From positions 46,803-110,802 of the forward strand of contig NZ_FNRA01000015.1 of the NCBI RefSeq assembly GCF_900107535.1: a stretch of 64,000 nt of DNA, written 5' to 3'. The translations under genes and the position numbers were made by a program. The DNA is from Pedobacter hartonius (GTDB lineage Bacteria; Bacteroidota; Bacteroidia; Sphingobacteriales; Sphingobacteriaceae). The notes under the pieces were generated by a model. The model was given only the letters and a program-made list of their open reading frames with translations, did not search any database and was not told the DNA's origin. Position 1 is the first letter of the stretch; every line of letters starts with the position of its first letter. Shown here in pieces: positions 18,884 through 28,806 of this stretch.

Positions 18884-20098
18884 ATGGCCACTCAAAAAAA
18901 ATCAGCAATTGGATTTATATTTATCACCTTATTGATAGATTTTACAGGATATGGTATCATCATTCCTGTTCTGCCCAGATTAATTGAGGAACTTACCGGT
19001 GGTGGCATTAGTGTTGCCGCAGTTTACGGCGGATGGCTGACCATTTCCTATTCGACAATGCAGTTTATCGGCGCGCCGGTGCTCGGAGGTTTGAGCGACA
19101 GATTTGGCCGCAGGCCTGTGTTATTGGCTTCATTGCTTGGTTTAGGCCTTGATTATGTGTTCCTGGCATTTGCACCCACAATCGTATGGTTATTTGTAGG
19201 AAGAATCGTCGCCGGGATAACCGGAGCCAGTTTTACCACCGCGATGGCCTATATAGCCGATGTGAGTGAACCTGAAAAACGTGCACAGAATTTTGGAATG
19301 ATCGGCGCAGCATTTGGTATAGGGTTTATCGTTGGCCCCGTGATCGGTGGTTTGTTCAGCCAGTTTGGACTGAGAGTCCCCTTTCTGATTTCAGCGGGAT
19401 TAGCACTGGTGAATTGGTTATACGGGTATTTTATCCTGCCTGAGTCGCTCGCTAAAGAAAACAGGCGGGCGTTCGACTGGAAGCGGGCCAACCCCATAGG
19501 TTCCCTCCTTCATATCAAAAAATATCCTGCACTTGTCGGCCTTTTAGTTGCATTGTTCCTTTTATATGTTGCTGGTAATTCTGTACAATCCAGCTGGACG
19601 TATTATACCATGGAAAAGTTCCACTGGAACGAAGCTATGGTGGGTTATTCTCTCGGTTTTATAGGTATTGCAGTTGGAACTGTACAGGGCGGCCTTATCA
19701 GGGTGATCATTCCTAAGATTGGAAAGGTGAAAGCAGTATTTTACGGCCTGGTGCTGTATATCATTAGCTTTGTACTTTTCGCCTTTGCCACTCAGAGCTG
19801 GATGATGTTTGCTTTTGCACTTCCATACTGCTTTGCGGGTATTTTTAATCCTGCTATACAGGGATTACTTTCAAACGATATACCTGCGAATGAGCAGGGT
19901 GAATTACAGGGTGTTACTGCAGGACTGATGAGCTTGTCCTCCATTATAGGCCCTTTGATTATGACCAATCTGTTCGCCTATTTTACCAGTAAGGAAAGTT
20001 CCGTTTATTTTCCCGGTGCACCCTTTATCCTTGCCGCCGTTCTGACAGTCATAGGGCTCGTGATTTGTTCCAGATCATTAAAAAAATATCATTCCTGA
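18884..20098 (+). CDS. TCR/Tet family MFS transporter (TetA-like)
   Basis: 404 residues, twelve membrane segments. The N-terminal IIPVLPRLIEEL segment and the loop 2-3 motif GGLSDRFGRRPVLL (MFS motif A) are those of the TetA/TCR drug:H+ antiporters. Chromosomal members in Bacteroidota are common and often have no known link to tetracycline resistance, so the substrate should be left open. No TetR-type regulator lies beside it. Confidence 0.88.
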   Translation: MATQKKSAIGFIFITLLIDFTGYGIIIPVLPRLIEELTGGGISVAAVYGGWLTISYSTMQFIGAPVLGGLSDRFGRRPVLLASLLGLGLDYVFLAFAPTIVWLFVGRIVAGITGASFTTAMAYIADVSEPEKRAQNFGMIGAAFGIGFIVGPVIGGLFSQFGLRVPFLISAGLALVNWLYGYFILPESLAKENRRAFDWKRANPIGSLLHIKKYPALVGLLVALFLLYVAGNSVQSSWTYYTMEKFHWNEAMVGYSLGFIGIAVGTVQGGLIRVIIPKIGKVKAVFYGLVLYIISFVLFAFATQSWMMFAFALPYCFAGIFNPAIQGLLSNDIPANEQGELQGVTAGLMSLSSIIGPLIMTNLFAYFTSKESSVYFPGAPFILAAVLTVIGLVICSRSLKKYHS

Positions 20099-20179
20099 AA
20101 TAGATTTAACATTTTGCGATATTCGGTCAGATTATTGATCAGATAAAAATGTAGTCCATACCCATAACCAATGTATATT

Positions 20180-20187
20180 TAATTTTG
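20180..20187 (+). promoter_or_regulatory. Candidate -7 element for the FUSC gene
   Basis: TAATTTTG fits TAnnTTTG and lies 13 nt before the ATG at 20201. No clear -33 TTTG. Confidence 0.35.
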
Positions 20188-20200
20188 CGCCTGTCTAACA

Positions 20201-22360
20201 ATGAGTAACCGTCAGATCCGAACGATACAAGATTTTTTACTCAGCACTTATTTTGCTGATGGATTGCGTATCACAATCGGTGTGCTTTTTCCTTCGATGA
20301 TCCTTGCCCAGTTTGGGATGCTGAAATTTGGGATGACGCTGTCACTGGGTGCCTTATGCGTAAGCGTGGTAGACACACCGGGGCCAAGTGTGCACCGCAG
20401 AAATGCAATGCTGGTGACTACCGCACTGATCACCCTGATCTCTGTGATCGTTGGCCTGACAAACAAAAATCCCTATTTCATAGGCATATTACTGGTCACC
20501 TGCAGTTTCCTTTTCTCCATGTTTTTCCTGTATGGTACGCGGGCTGCTTCCATTGGAACTGCAGTGTTGCTGATTATGGTACTGAGCATCGATGACGTCC
20601 GCCCCTGGAAAGATGTGCTGATGTATTCCCTGCTGGTTTTCTGCGGCAGCATCTGGTATTCATTCCTCAGTTTCTTCTTTTACCAGCTCAGGCCGTACCG
20701 GGTGGTACAGCAGACCCTGAGTGAATCCATTCATGAGATCAGTGAATTTCTCAGGGCAAAGGCAAGATTTTATCATCGGAATACAGATTATGATGATAAT
20801 TATGCCGAATTACTGAAACATCAGGTTGGAGTACATGAAAAACAGGACGCCGTCCGCGAGTTACTGTTTAAAACCAGGGAAATTGTAAGGGAATCTACGC
20901 CTGAAGGAAGATTTTTATTATTGGTATTTGTAGATACTGTGGACTTGTATGAACAGGTGATGTCCACCTATTATGATTATCAGCATCTGCATGAGCAGTT
21001 TGATGCTGTCGGTATTTTATCCAGTTACGAAAGGGTCATCAACAGGATTGCATCTGAGCTTGATGAGATCGCTTTTTCTTTAAAAACCGGGGGCACTCCC
21101 CTTCCGCCGGTAATTCTGATCGATGAGGTGAAACGGTTGAAGGAGGAGATCGTTAATTTGGAGAACGAAAACAAAGAAGGGAAATACAATACCTTGGGGA
21201 TCATTGCACTGAAAAACATTGAAGTAAATATTGAGAATATCCTTTCAAGGGTAAAAACCATCAACAGCTACTTCAATAAAAGCGAGAAAAAGAATTTAAA
21301 GAAAAGAGAAATCGAAACCGAACGGTTTGTGACCAGGCAGCCTATTGATATCAAATTATTTTTCGATAACCTTACCTTTAGTTCAGCCACATTCAGGCAT
21401 GCACTCCGTGTTGCTATTGTGATGATCATTGGGTTTATCGTAGCGAGAATGCTCGATTCATCCCATAGCTACTGGATTCTGCTGACTATTCTGGTGATAT
21501 CTAAGCCTGGCTTCAGCCTCACTAAACAACGCAATTATGAACGACTGATCGGTACGGTTGTGGGTGCTTTCATTGGTATGGGCATACTGCTGTATATTCA
21601 CGACAGGCATACGCTTTTCTTCATTTTGTTGTTCTGTATGATCGGTGCTTACAGTTTCCAGCGCAAGAACTATGTGGTGAGCGTATTGTTCATGACCCCT
21701 TATATCCTGGTGCTGTTTGATTTCCTGGGGATGGGCAGCATGTCCATTGCCAGAGAGCGCATCTATGATACGCTGATCGGGTCCGGAATTGCATTGCTGG
21801 GGAGTTATGTCCTTTTCCCAAACTGGGAACATGAGAACCTGAAAGAGGCAATGCTCAATACACTGCGTGCGAATATGGCTTATTTTGAAGAGGTTACGCT
21901 TCTGTACTTCGCGACCGAACAGAACCTGACGAATTATAAGCTGGCCAGAAAAGAAGTGTATGTGACTTCAGCCAATCTGGCCTCAATTTTTCAGCGGATG
22001 TTCTCCGAGCCGAAGAGTAAACAGAAACTGATGAAGGAAATGCACCAGTTTACGGCTTTGAACCATCTCCTGTCGTCTTATATCGCTACATTATCCCTGT
22101 ATAATAAGGAGCATTCATTTTTCTTTTCTACACCGGATGAGCTGAAACCCATTGCCAATAACACACTCTATTTGTTAAACCTTTCGGCTGAATACCTGGT
22201 CAAACCTAAGGCCGAACCGGCCAGTGTACCGCTGATCAAAAGCGTGAACGATGATAAAAAACTCCTTAATAGCAATGAAGCGCTGGTCATTGAGCAGTTT
22301 GACCTCATTCAGAAGGTGGCGTATGACATCTTTAAACTGTCAGAAAAGATCAGGATTTAA
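20201..22360 (+). CDS. FUSC/YccS-like inner-membrane transporter
   Basis: 719 residues: an N-terminal block of membrane segments (about 20-160), a soluble region (about 165-395), a second membrane block (about 400-530) with HALRVAIVMIIGFIVARML and SYWILLTILVISKPGFS, and a C-terminal cytosolic region. This is the layout of FUSC/YccS/YhfK proteins, related to aromatic acid exporters. Its stop overlaps that of the convergent mgtE gene by 4 nt. Confidence 0.85.
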   Translation: MSNRQIRTIQDFLLSTYFADGLRITIGVLFPSMILAQFGMLKFGMTLSLGALCVSVVDTPGPSVHRRNAMLVTTALITLISVIVGLTNKNPYFIGILLVTCSFLFSMFFLYGTRAASIGTAVLLIMVLSIDDVRPWKDVLMYSLLVFCGSIWYSFLSFFFYQLRPYRVVQQTLSESIHEISEFLRAKARFYHRNTDYDDNYAELLKHQVGVHEKQDAVRELLFKTREIVRESTPEGRFLLLVFVDTVDLYEQVMSTYYDYQHLHEQFDAVGILSSYERVINRIASELDEIAFSLKTGGTPLPPVILIDEVKRLKEEIVNLENENKEGKYNTLGIIALKNIEVNIENILSRVKTINSYFNKSEKKNLKKREIETERFVTRQPIDIKLFFDNLTFSSATFRHALRVAIVMIIGFIVARMLDSSHSYWILLTILVISKPGFSLTKQRNYERLIGTVVGAFIGMGILLYIHDRHTLFFILLFCMIGAYSFQRKNYVVSVLFMTPYILVLFDFLGMGSMSIARERIYDTLIGSGIALLGSYVLFPNWEHENLKEAMLNTLRANMAYFEEVTLLYFATEQNLTNYKLARKEVYVTSANLASIFQRMFSEPKSKQKLMKEMHQFTALNHLLSSYIATLSLYNKEHSFFFSTPDELKPIANNTLYLLNLSAEYLVKPKAEPASVPLIKSVNDDKKLLNSNEALVIEQFDLIQKVAYDIFKLSEKIRI

Positions 22361-23706
22361 AGCAGTAATTTACTGGCCAGTCCAAGGAGCAGCAAAAATC
22401 CGAACACATCGGTAAAAGTAGTGATGATAATTGAGGATGCAATGGCCGGGTCAATGCCTACTCTCTTCAGTATCAAGGGAATCCCCGCTCCTGTTACTCC
22501 TGCAATCAGTAAATTCCCTGTCATCGCCAGAAAGATCACCACACCCAGCAGCGGATTATTGTCAAATACCAATGCAAATATAAATACGATCAGGCCTGTT
22601 ACCGCCCCGTTGATCAGTCCTACAGTGAATTCTTTTAATACGGTACGGTAAGCCTGGTTGTCGGTAAGGTCATACAGCGAGATCCTCCTGACGGTAACAG
22701 CAAGAGCCTGTGTGGCGGCATTTCCGCCCATCCCGGCAATGATGGTCATATAGGCTGAAAGCACGGCTATTTTGGCGATCGTAGGCTCAAAATAACGTAC
22801 TACGGCCGATGCGAGGAATGCTGTGCCCAAATTGATGATCAGCCAGGGCAGCCTGGACTTCACTGCCTCTACCCAGTTACCGCTCAATTCCTCGTCTTCT
22901 GATACGCCTGAGATCTTCAGGATATCTTCTGTATTTTCATCTTCCAGTACGTCAATCACATCGTCAAATGTTACCCTGCCCAGTAATCTCATTTGCTGGT
23001 CCAGTACGGGGATGCTGGTAATATTATACTGAGAGATCAGCCTGGCTACTTCCTCCTGGTCTGTATCGGGGCTTACCCAGGCTACGTCAGATTTTACCAG
23101 CTCGGTGATCTGCACATTGCCTTTTGCTTTGATGATGTCCTTCAGGGATACGATCCCCTGGAAAATATTGTTATGGTCAATGACAAAAATAGTATAGAAT
23201 TCTTCGATCTCCTCGCTCTGGCGGATGATCTCATCGATGGCGTCTTTTTTTGTCAGATGCAGATGGATACGGATGAATTCCGTGTTCATCAGTCCACCCG
23301 CTGTATCCTCGTCATAACTCAGCAGGTTTCTGATGTGCGAGGCATCGTCCTCACTCAGGTCGCCCAGGATCTCTTTCTGCTCATGTTCTTCCAGCTGGGA
23401 GATGATATCGGTGGCGTCATCATAGTCCAGTTCTTCAACGATCTCCGTACGTTTATCCGGGTGCAGCTGAAGCAGGAGTTCTTCCGGGTGGGCCTCCTCA
23501 TGCATCTCAGAGATGATTTCCGAGGCAATCTCTACAGGGAGAAGATTGATGATCCGCTGACGGTCTTCTTTGGTCAGACTTTCAAACAGTATCGCAATTT
23601 CAGACGCATGATATTCGTCCAGAATTACAGCCAGCTGGTTGTCGCTTCCGGTTAATGCAGATTTTAATCTGGTGACATCAGTCTTGTTCAATTCGTAGGA
23701 TTGCAT
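22357..23706 (-). CDS. mgtE: Magnesium transporter MgtE
   Basis: 449 residues: N-terminal superhelical MgtE_N domain rich in EEL/LLP repeats, a CBS domain pair (about 130-255, the Mg2+ sensor), then five membrane segments carrying GMGGNAATQALAVTVRR. MgtE is a Mg2+ channel closed by high cytosolic Mg2+. It lies just downstream of corA in the same direction (45 nt gap), so two unrelated Mg2+ uptake systems are adjacent. Confidence 0.93.
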   Translation of the reverse strand: MQSYELNKTDVTRLKSALTGSDNQLAVILDEYHASEIAILFESLTKEDRQRIINLLPVEIASEIISEMHEEAHPEELLLQLHPDKRTEIVEELDYDDATDIISQLEEHEQKEILGDLSEDDASHIRNLLSYDEDTAGGLMNTEFIRIHLHLTKKDAIDEIIRQSEEIEEFYTIFVIDHNNIFQGIVSLKDIIKAKGNVQITELVKSDVAWVSPDTDQEEVARLISQYNITSIPVLDQQMRLLGRVTFDDVIDVLEDENTEDILKISGVSEDEELSGNWVEAVKSRLPWLIINLGTAFLASAVVRYFEPTIAKIAVLSAYMTIIAGMGGNAATQALAVTVRRISLYDLTDNQAYRTVLKEFTVGLINGAVTGLIVFIFALVFDNNPLLGVVIFLAMTGNLLIAGVTGAGIPLILKRVGIDPAIASSIIITTFTDVFGFLLLLGLASKLLL

Positions 23707-23751
23707 GCTTTGCGAATGTAAGTATATTTTCCATTTTAACCTGCCTGGCTT

Positions 23752-24870
23752 TTATTTAAACCAGCCTTTTCGCCAAAAATAGATCACTTGCAGCACTGCA
23801 ATTATGGCCATCACGATCATGGTATATAAATAACCGTGGGGCTGATAAAGCTCCGGCATATTTGCCGGCATGAGTTTGCCTGTGATGGGGTCTTTATCTG
23901 AAAAGTTCATGCCATAAACACCTGCAATAAAGGTGAGTGGAATAAAGATGGAGGAAATGATGGTCAGCACCTTCATAATCTCGTTCATCCTGTTGCTGAT
24001 GATGGACAGGTACATGTCGATATTACTGGCGGAGATTTCCTTCAGCGATTCCACAATATCAATGATCTGTATACAGTGATCATAAGCATCACGTACGTAC
24101 AGTTTGGTCTGATCGGTGATTAAGGGGCTGTCACTTCTGAGCATGTCATTCAGCTTGTCCCTTTCCGGCCAGGATACCCTCCTGATATTGATCAGGTTCC
24201 GCTTGATCAGCTGTGTATCATACATGATTGACTTGTCTGGCTTATCCAGTAAACGGTCTTCAATCAGGTCCAGGTCTTCACTCCAGGTACCCAGGATCTC
24301 GAAATAGGTATCTACAATGATATCCATCAGCGCATACATGATATAACTGCTTCCCGCACTGCGAATGTTCCCCTTGCCGGCCTCCAGCCTTTGCCTTACA
24401 GGCTCCAGGCAATCGCCATAAGTATCTTTCAGGGTGAACAGTGCGTTATCTGTGAGGATAAACGAAAGCTGATCATTTTCCAGGTTTTTATCTTCATCCA
24501 GTAATAACATACGGCTGACGGCGAAAACGTAGCCATCGTATTCTTCCATTTTCGGGCGTTGGTAGGTTCTGGTGATATCCTCCAGTACCAGTTTGTTGAT
24601 GTTCAGGTCGCGGCCCAGCGTATCGAATAAATCGGGGGAGCCGAAACCTTTAATTTCAATCCAGAAGGTGAAGCTCTTGTCTGCAATGATCTTTACAATA
24701 TCTTTCAGGTTGTCAAGCTGCTTGGTCTGATAACTTTTTTCATTCAACTGGTGCAGCGTGATCTGGGGTTTGAGTGCATTCTCATCGATATAGACCAGCC
24801 CCGGGCTTGTTCCTGCTTTCGGTAATATATAGTGGCGTTTTTTCTTGCCTGACCTGCTTCTCTTGTACAT
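23752..24870 (-). CDS. corA: CorA magnesium/cobalt transporter
   Basis: About 372 residues. The C-terminal signature YGMNF (selectivity filter GMN) stands between two membrane helices, after the long cytosolic funnel domain. The frame reaches back to a TTG at 24921, but the ATG at 24870 lies 4 nt after the stop of the WbqC gene and gives a normal N terminus. A WbqC-corA-mgtE operon is likely. Confidence 0.93.
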   Translation of the reverse strand: MYKRSRSGKKKRHYILPKAGTSPGLVYIDENALKPQITLHQLNEKSYQTKQLDNLKDIVKIIADKSFTFWIEIKGFGSPDLFDTLGRDLNINKLVLEDITRTYQRPKMEEYDGYVFAVSRMLLLDEDKNLENDQLSFILTDNALFTLKDTYGDCLEPVRQRLEAGKGNIRSAGSSYIMYALMDIIVDTYFEILGTWSEDLDLIEDRLLDKPDKSIMYDTQLIKRNLINIRRVSWPERDKLNDMLRSDSPLITDQTKLYVRDAYDHCIQIIDIVESLKEISASNIDMYLSIISNRMNEIMKVLTIISSIFIPLTFIAGVYGMNFSDKDPITGKLMPANMPELYQPHGYLYTMIVMAIIAVLQVIYFWRKGWFK

Positions 24871-24874
24871 AAAA

Positions 24875-25486
24875 TTAAAGGTAGTTTTTTGCCTGTGGAC
24901 CCTGGTTGAACAACAAATCAACGATGCTCATGTTTGGTAAAAATCCTGACCTGTCTTCGAATACCTGATAGTAAGGTTTTGCGGGAACTACGGGTTCCGG
25001 AGTCTTAAAGTGAAGCTTGGAGCGGTAGTCCATTTCCGGAGGCACTTCTTTGATATATTCTGTTGTAAAATTCAGCTCAGGCGATTTTTTCAGGGCTTTA
25101 AAGATCCACTGCAGCAATTCTAAATTATAGTCAAACAGAAAGTCGAACTTGTGATGATAAAACGGTGCCAGTTCATCCTCATAATACTCAAAATATGCAG
25201 AGTTTCTGTAGCAGCTCTCCAGGCTCAGCCAGTGCAGGCGCTGCCATTTAAAATCGTAACTGATCTTCACATCTTTAATCTTTGTATGGTATTTGGAACC
25301 CTTGATTACGGGAAGAAACAGGTCAAGAGGGCCGTTTGGTGAATATATTCTGGTTCTGTTGCGATAGGTTTGTTTTGGGAAATGTTCTTCCTTTTCAAGC
25401 AGGAATTCATAATGAACAGCATTCAGGGCAGAGAAGTAGCTGACCGGGGGAAGATAAAAAAGAGGAAATATAGCAGAATTGTGCAT
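24875..25486 (-). CDS. WbqC family protein
   Basis: 203 residues. FPLFYLPPVSYFSALNAV near the N terminus and RNRTRIYSPNGPLDLFLPVI fit the WbqC-like family, found in polysaccharide and sugar-modification loci and often in Bacteroidota next to signal peptidase genes. The reaction is not known. First gene of the run into corA and mgtE. Confidence 0.85.
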   Translation of the reverse strand: MHNSAIFPLFYLPPVSYFSALNAVHYEFLLEKEEHFPKQTYRNRTRIYSPNGPLDLFLPVIKGSKYHTKIKDVKISYDFKWQRLHWLSLESCYRNSAYFEYYEDELAPFYHHKFDFLFDYNLELLQWIFKALKKSPELNFTTEYIKEVPPEMDYRSKLHFKTPEPVVPAKPYYQVFEDRSGFLPNMSIVDLLFNQGPQAKNYL

Positions 25487-25591
25487 TGGTTAATTTATGT
25501 TTGCATTTTCAATGCAGGCAAAATAATGATAAAAAAAGGCTATCTCCTAGTGTTAACTGTTTTTATGTGTCTTAACCCCTCTTAAACCCTA

Positions 25592-26617
25592 ATGTCAGAA
25601 CCTAGCGTAGCCGTTGTTATCCTCAACTGGAATGGAAAAGAATTAATGTCCCGTTTCCTGCCGGGCGTAGTGAAGTCCAGTTATCCCAATCTTCAGTTGA
25701 TCGTGGGCGACAATGCCTCTGCTGACGGTTCCGTTGAGTTTATCCGCGCTAATTTTCCGGCTATCCGAATCATTGAGAACGATCAGAATTATGGATTTGC
25801 CGAGGGATACAACAGGCTTATCAAACAGATAGAGGCCGATTATTTTGTACTCCTCAATTCGGACGTTGAAGTGCCTGAAAACTGGATCGCACCGGTTATC
25901 AGGGCGATGGAAGCTGATGAGCGGATCGCCGCGGCACAGCCCAAAATCAAGTGGTTTGCCGATCAGTCGAAGTTTGAATATGCAGGTGGTGCCGGTGGTT
26001 TTATGGACAGGAACTGTTTTCCTTTTTGCCGCGGAAGGTTATTTGACCTGCTGGAAACAGATCATGGTCAGTATGATGATGAAAAAGAGGTATTCTGGGC
26101 TGGTGGGGCTGCATTCTTTATCAAACGTAAACAATGGGAAGAAAGCGGAGGACTGGACCCGGACCTGTTTGCCCATATGGAAGAGATTGACCTTTGCTGG
26201 CGTTTAAAGAACATGGGCTATAAAATAATCTATTGCCCGGATGCGGAAGTTTACCACGTAGGTGGCGGTACCCTGGACACGGGTAACCCCTATAAAGTGT
26301 TCCTCAATTTCCGTAACAACCTGATGATCATGCAAAAGAACTTGCCTTTCGGCGAAGCTGTATGGGCACTTTTACTGCGTATGTGTATTGACTTCGTTGC
26401 CCTGCTGCAGTTCCTGTTAAAAGGAGAAATCCGCTTTGCATCGGCAGTGAATAAGGCGCATTATCAGTTCCTGAAAAACATGAGCAGGACTGCTGCGAAA
26501 AGAGGGAAAAGCCAGCTGCCCTATATCAGGCATACCGGCGTTTATCAATCCAGTATTGTATGGGATTATTTTATCAGGGGCATCAGGTATTTCAGCCAGC
26601 TAAAAGATTTTCAATAG
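25592..26617 (+). CDS. Family 2 glycosyltransferase (rhamnosyltransferase-like)
   Basis: 341 residues. GT-A fold motifs VVILNWNGKELM, VGDNASADGS, LLNSDVEVP (DxD-like) and HMEEIDLCWR (acidic acceptor-binding motif) are typical of GT2 enzymes that add rhamnose or similar sugars to surface glycans. Acceptor and sugar donor cannot be told. Its 3' end overlaps the convergent aroQ gene by 26 nt. Confidence 0.88.
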   Translation: MSEPSVAVVILNWNGKELMSRFLPGVVKSSYPNLQLIVGDNASADGSVEFIRANFPAIRIIENDQNYGFAEGYNRLIKQIEADYFVLLNSDVEVPENWIAPVIRAMEADERIAAAQPKIKWFADQSKFEYAGGAGGFMDRNCFPFCRGRLFDLLETDHGQYDDEKEVFWAGGAAFFIKRKQWEESGGLDPDLFAHMEEIDLCWRLKNMGYKIIYCPDAEVYHVGGGTLDTGNPYKVFLNFRNNLMIMQKNLPFGEAVWALLLRMCIDFVALLQFLLKGEIRFASAVNKAHYQFLKNMSRTAAKRGKSQLPYIRHTGVYQSSIVWDYFIRGIRYFSQLKDFQ

Positions 26618-27014
26618 CCAGGCGATATCCGTCCAGACCAAAGCCTGTCAATACACCTTTGCAGTTTTTACCGCTCAGTGATACATGACGGAATTCCTCC
26701 CTGGCATAGATATTGGAAACATGCACTTCAACCACGGGAGTTTTAATGCCCGCAATTGCATCGGCAATCGCTACCGAGGTATGTGTATAACCACCCATGT
26801 TGATGACGATCCCGTCAAAGGAAAAACCGACTTCCTGTAACTTATTGATCAGCTCACCTTCTACATTGCTCTGGTAATATTCCAGTTCTGCCGCCCCCGC
26901 GTACTTGTCTTTCAATTCGATGTAATAGTCCTCGAAAGTTCTGCTTCCGTATATACCAGGCTCTCTCCTGCCCAGGAGATTTAAATTCGGTCCGTTAATA
27001 ATTTGTATCTTCAT
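26592..27014 (-). CDS. aroQ: Type II 3-dehydroquinate dehydratase
   Basis: About 140 residues. NGPNLNLLGRREPGIYG (catalytic Arg and Tyr), NMGGYTHTS, and EVHVSNIYAREEFRH are the family motifs; the usual NPG reads NMG here. It converts 3-dehydroquinate to 3-dehydroshikimate in aromatic amino acid synthesis. The longer frame starts at TTG 27044; ATG 27014 gives the standard MKIQIINGPN start. A TAAGTTTG motif lies 5 nt upstream of this ATG. Confidence 0.93.
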   Translation of the reverse strand: MKIQIINGPNLNLLGRREPGIYGSRTFEDYYIELKDKYAGAAELEYYQSNVEGELINKLQEVGFSFDGIVINMGGYTHTSVAIADAIAGIKTPVVEVHVSNIYAREEFRHVSLSGKNCKGVLTGFGLDGYRLAIENLLAG

Positions 27015-27019
27015 CCATC

Positions 27020-27027
27020 CAAACTTA
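27020..27027 (-). promoter_or_regulatory. TAnnTTTG motif immediately before aroQ
   Basis: Reads TAAGTTTG on the minus strand, with only 5 nt before the aroQ ATG. If it is the -7 element, the transcript would be almost leaderless. No clear -33 partner. Confidence 0.4.
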
Positions 27028-27057
27028 ACCTTAAAAAACAACAATTAAAATTTTTGT

Positions 27058-27957
27058 GTGAATAATTACCCCTACCATAACTCCTTTAAAGCCTTCTTGA
27101 AACTGGAAAGAGGCTTGTCTGCAAATTCGGTGAATGCCTATCTGAACGACCTGGACAAGCTGCTGCAGTATTATGAAGTTAAAGGTAAACCATTTGTTGT
27201 TAAAGATATAAAAGACAGTGATTTATATGAATTTTTAACCTGGCTCAGCGAGTTGGGCATGCTGGCCAACAGCCAGGCAAGAGTGATCTCCGGGCTGAAG
27301 TCTTTTTTTGGTTTTATCGTGCTCGAAAATCTCATTGAAACTGATCCATCTGCGCAACTGGAGGCGCCCAAGCTGAGCAGGAAACTACCGGATGTGCTGA
27401 GTGTTGCAGAAATCAACGAACTGATTTCTGCCATTGATGTTTCTAAACCTGAAGGTATGAGGAACAAGGCGATGATAGAGGTTTTATATGGGTGTGGCCT
27501 GCGGGTAACCGAACTGATCACCTTAAGGATTTCCGATCTGCATGCTGCACAGGGATATATCAAAGTAACAGGTAAAGGAAATAAAGAACGTATTGTTCCT
27601 ATCGGCGATACAGCATTAAAGTTCCTCGATATCTATCTCGGCGAAGTCAGGATTCATCAGCCTGTAAAAAAGGGTAATGAAGATTATATTTTTTTAAACA
27701 GATTGGGCACTCTCCTGTCTAGGATCTCGGTATTTACAATGATCAAGGCGCTTGCCGGCCAGATCGGCTTGAAAAAGAGCATCAGTCCCCACACCTTCCG
27801 GCATTCCTTTGCCACCCACCTGATTGAAGGCGGGGCAGACCTGCGTGCGGTACAGGAAATGCTCGGCCATTCCAGCATTACCACTACAGAGGTATATACC
27901 CACCTGGACAGGGATTATTTAAAGGGGATCATCACCGGCTTCCATCCCCGGAGTTGA
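27058..27957 (+). CDS. xerD: Site-specific tyrosine recombinase XerC/XerD type
   Basis: 299 residues, GTG start. N-terminal SAM-like core-binding domain, then a catalytic domain with GCGLRVTEL (Arg149), HTFRHSFATHL (HxxR), LGHSSITTTEVYTHL (second His/Tyr). This is the size and spacing of the Xer recombinases that resolve chromosome dimers at dif; no dif-like site was searched for in detail. Divergent from aroQ (43 nt) and overlapping the convergent prmC by 39 nt. Confidence 0.9.
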   Translation: MNNYPYHNSFKAFLKLERGLSANSVNAYLNDLDKLLQYYEVKGKPFVVKDIKDSDLYEFLTWLSELGMLANSQARVISGLKSFFGFIVLENLIETDPSAQLEAPKLSRKLPDVLSVAEINELISAIDVSKPEGMRNKAMIEVLYGCGLRVTELITLRISDLHAAQGYIKVTGKGNKERIVPIGDTALKFLDIYLGEVRIHQPVKKGNEDYIFLNRLGTLLSRISVFTMIKALAGQIGLKKSISPHTFRHSFATHLIEGGADLRAVQEMLGHSSITTTEVYTHLDRDYLKGIITGFHPRS

Positions 27958-28800
27958 GGGCTGCCTGCAGCGGATCATTCTGTCCTTTCCCTGCATGTCT
28001 TTTTTTAACTGAATGTCTGTGAATTCTTTAGATGATAACATATCCACCATTTCTTTACCAAAGTATTCATTGATTTCAAAAAATAAATATCCTTTCGGGC
28101 GGAGCTGCTTCAGTGCGAAATCAGCAATACTTTGATAGAATATCAGGGGATTTTCGTCGCTGACAAACAGCGCAAGGTGAGGTTCATGCGACAATACATT
28201 CATATGCATTTCCTTGCGTTCCGCCTGTGTGATATAGGGGGGGTTGCTGACAATGAAGTCATAGCTGCTGAGGCTCTCATAACCCAGGATGTCAGACTGT
28301 ATGAAGTTAATCTCCACAGCATTTCCTTTCGCATTTTCCCTGGCTATGCACAATGCACCCGCAGAAATATCCAGTGCATCTACCTGCAGGCCTTCCAGCC
28401 TGCTCTTCAGGGTAACTGCAATACATCCGCTGCCTGTACCAATATCGATTAAGCTGAGGCCCTCAGCACCTGCTGCAGTCTCCATGATCCACTGTACCAA
28501 TTCCTCTGTTTCAGGGCGCGGAATGAGCACGGCATTGCTGACCTTAAATTTTAAACCGCAGAACCAGGCTTCGCCAATAATGTGCTGCAGCGGCCTGCCC
28601 GCTTTCAGTCCGGCAAGAACATACTCAAAAGAATTTTGCTGTGTTTCACCGGGTTCCATATCTGTCTTAAACATGACCTGGCTACGGTTCAGACCCGAAA
28701 CATGGTATACTGTCAGCTCATACAATTGCCTTGCTTCTTCGTCATCATAAAGAAACTGTAATTCCCCAATAAAGTATTTTTCTAATTGTTTAAGTGTCAT
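27919..28800 (-). CDS. prmC: Release factor glutamine methyltransferase
   Basis: About 293 residues. DIGTGSGCIAVTL is the SAM-binding motif I, and SNPPYI is the catalytic NPPY motif that holds the glutamine amide. PrmC methylates the GGQ glutamine of RF1/RF2. An upstream ATG at 28830 would add ten hydrophobic residues; the ATG at 28800 matches the usual PrmC N terminus and has a TACTTTTG motif 6 nt before it. Confidence 0.92.
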   Translation of the reverse strand: MTLKQLEKYFIGELQFLYDDEEARQLYELTVYHVSGLNRSQVMFKTDMEPGETQQNSFEYVLAGLKAGRPLQHIIGEAWFCGLKFKVSNAVLIPRPETEELVQWIMETAAGAEGLSLIDIGTGSGCIAVTLKSRLEGLQVDALDISAGALCIARENAKGNAVEINFIQSDILGYESLSSYDFIVSNPPYITQAERKEMHMNVLSHEPHLALFVSDENPLIFYQSIADFALKQLRPKGYLFFEINEYFGKEMVDMLSSKEFTDIQLKKDMQGKDRMIRCRQPSTPGMEAGDDPL

Positions 28801-28806
28801 CAATGG

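Noticed and set aside
18884..20098. Calling the TetA-like exporter a tetracycline resistance gene
   Set aside because: Only the family level is supported. No regulator, no mobile element and normal base composition; chromosomal members are common in this phylum.
22993..23655. 220-aa open frame on the plus strand
   Set aside because: Antisense shadow of mgtE, which has full family motifs; no motif in the shadow frame.
25370..25585. 71-aa open frame on the plus strand with a hydrophobic end
   Set aside because: Overlaps the 5' end of the WbqC gene in antisense; the hydrophobic end comes from the AT-rich promoter region.
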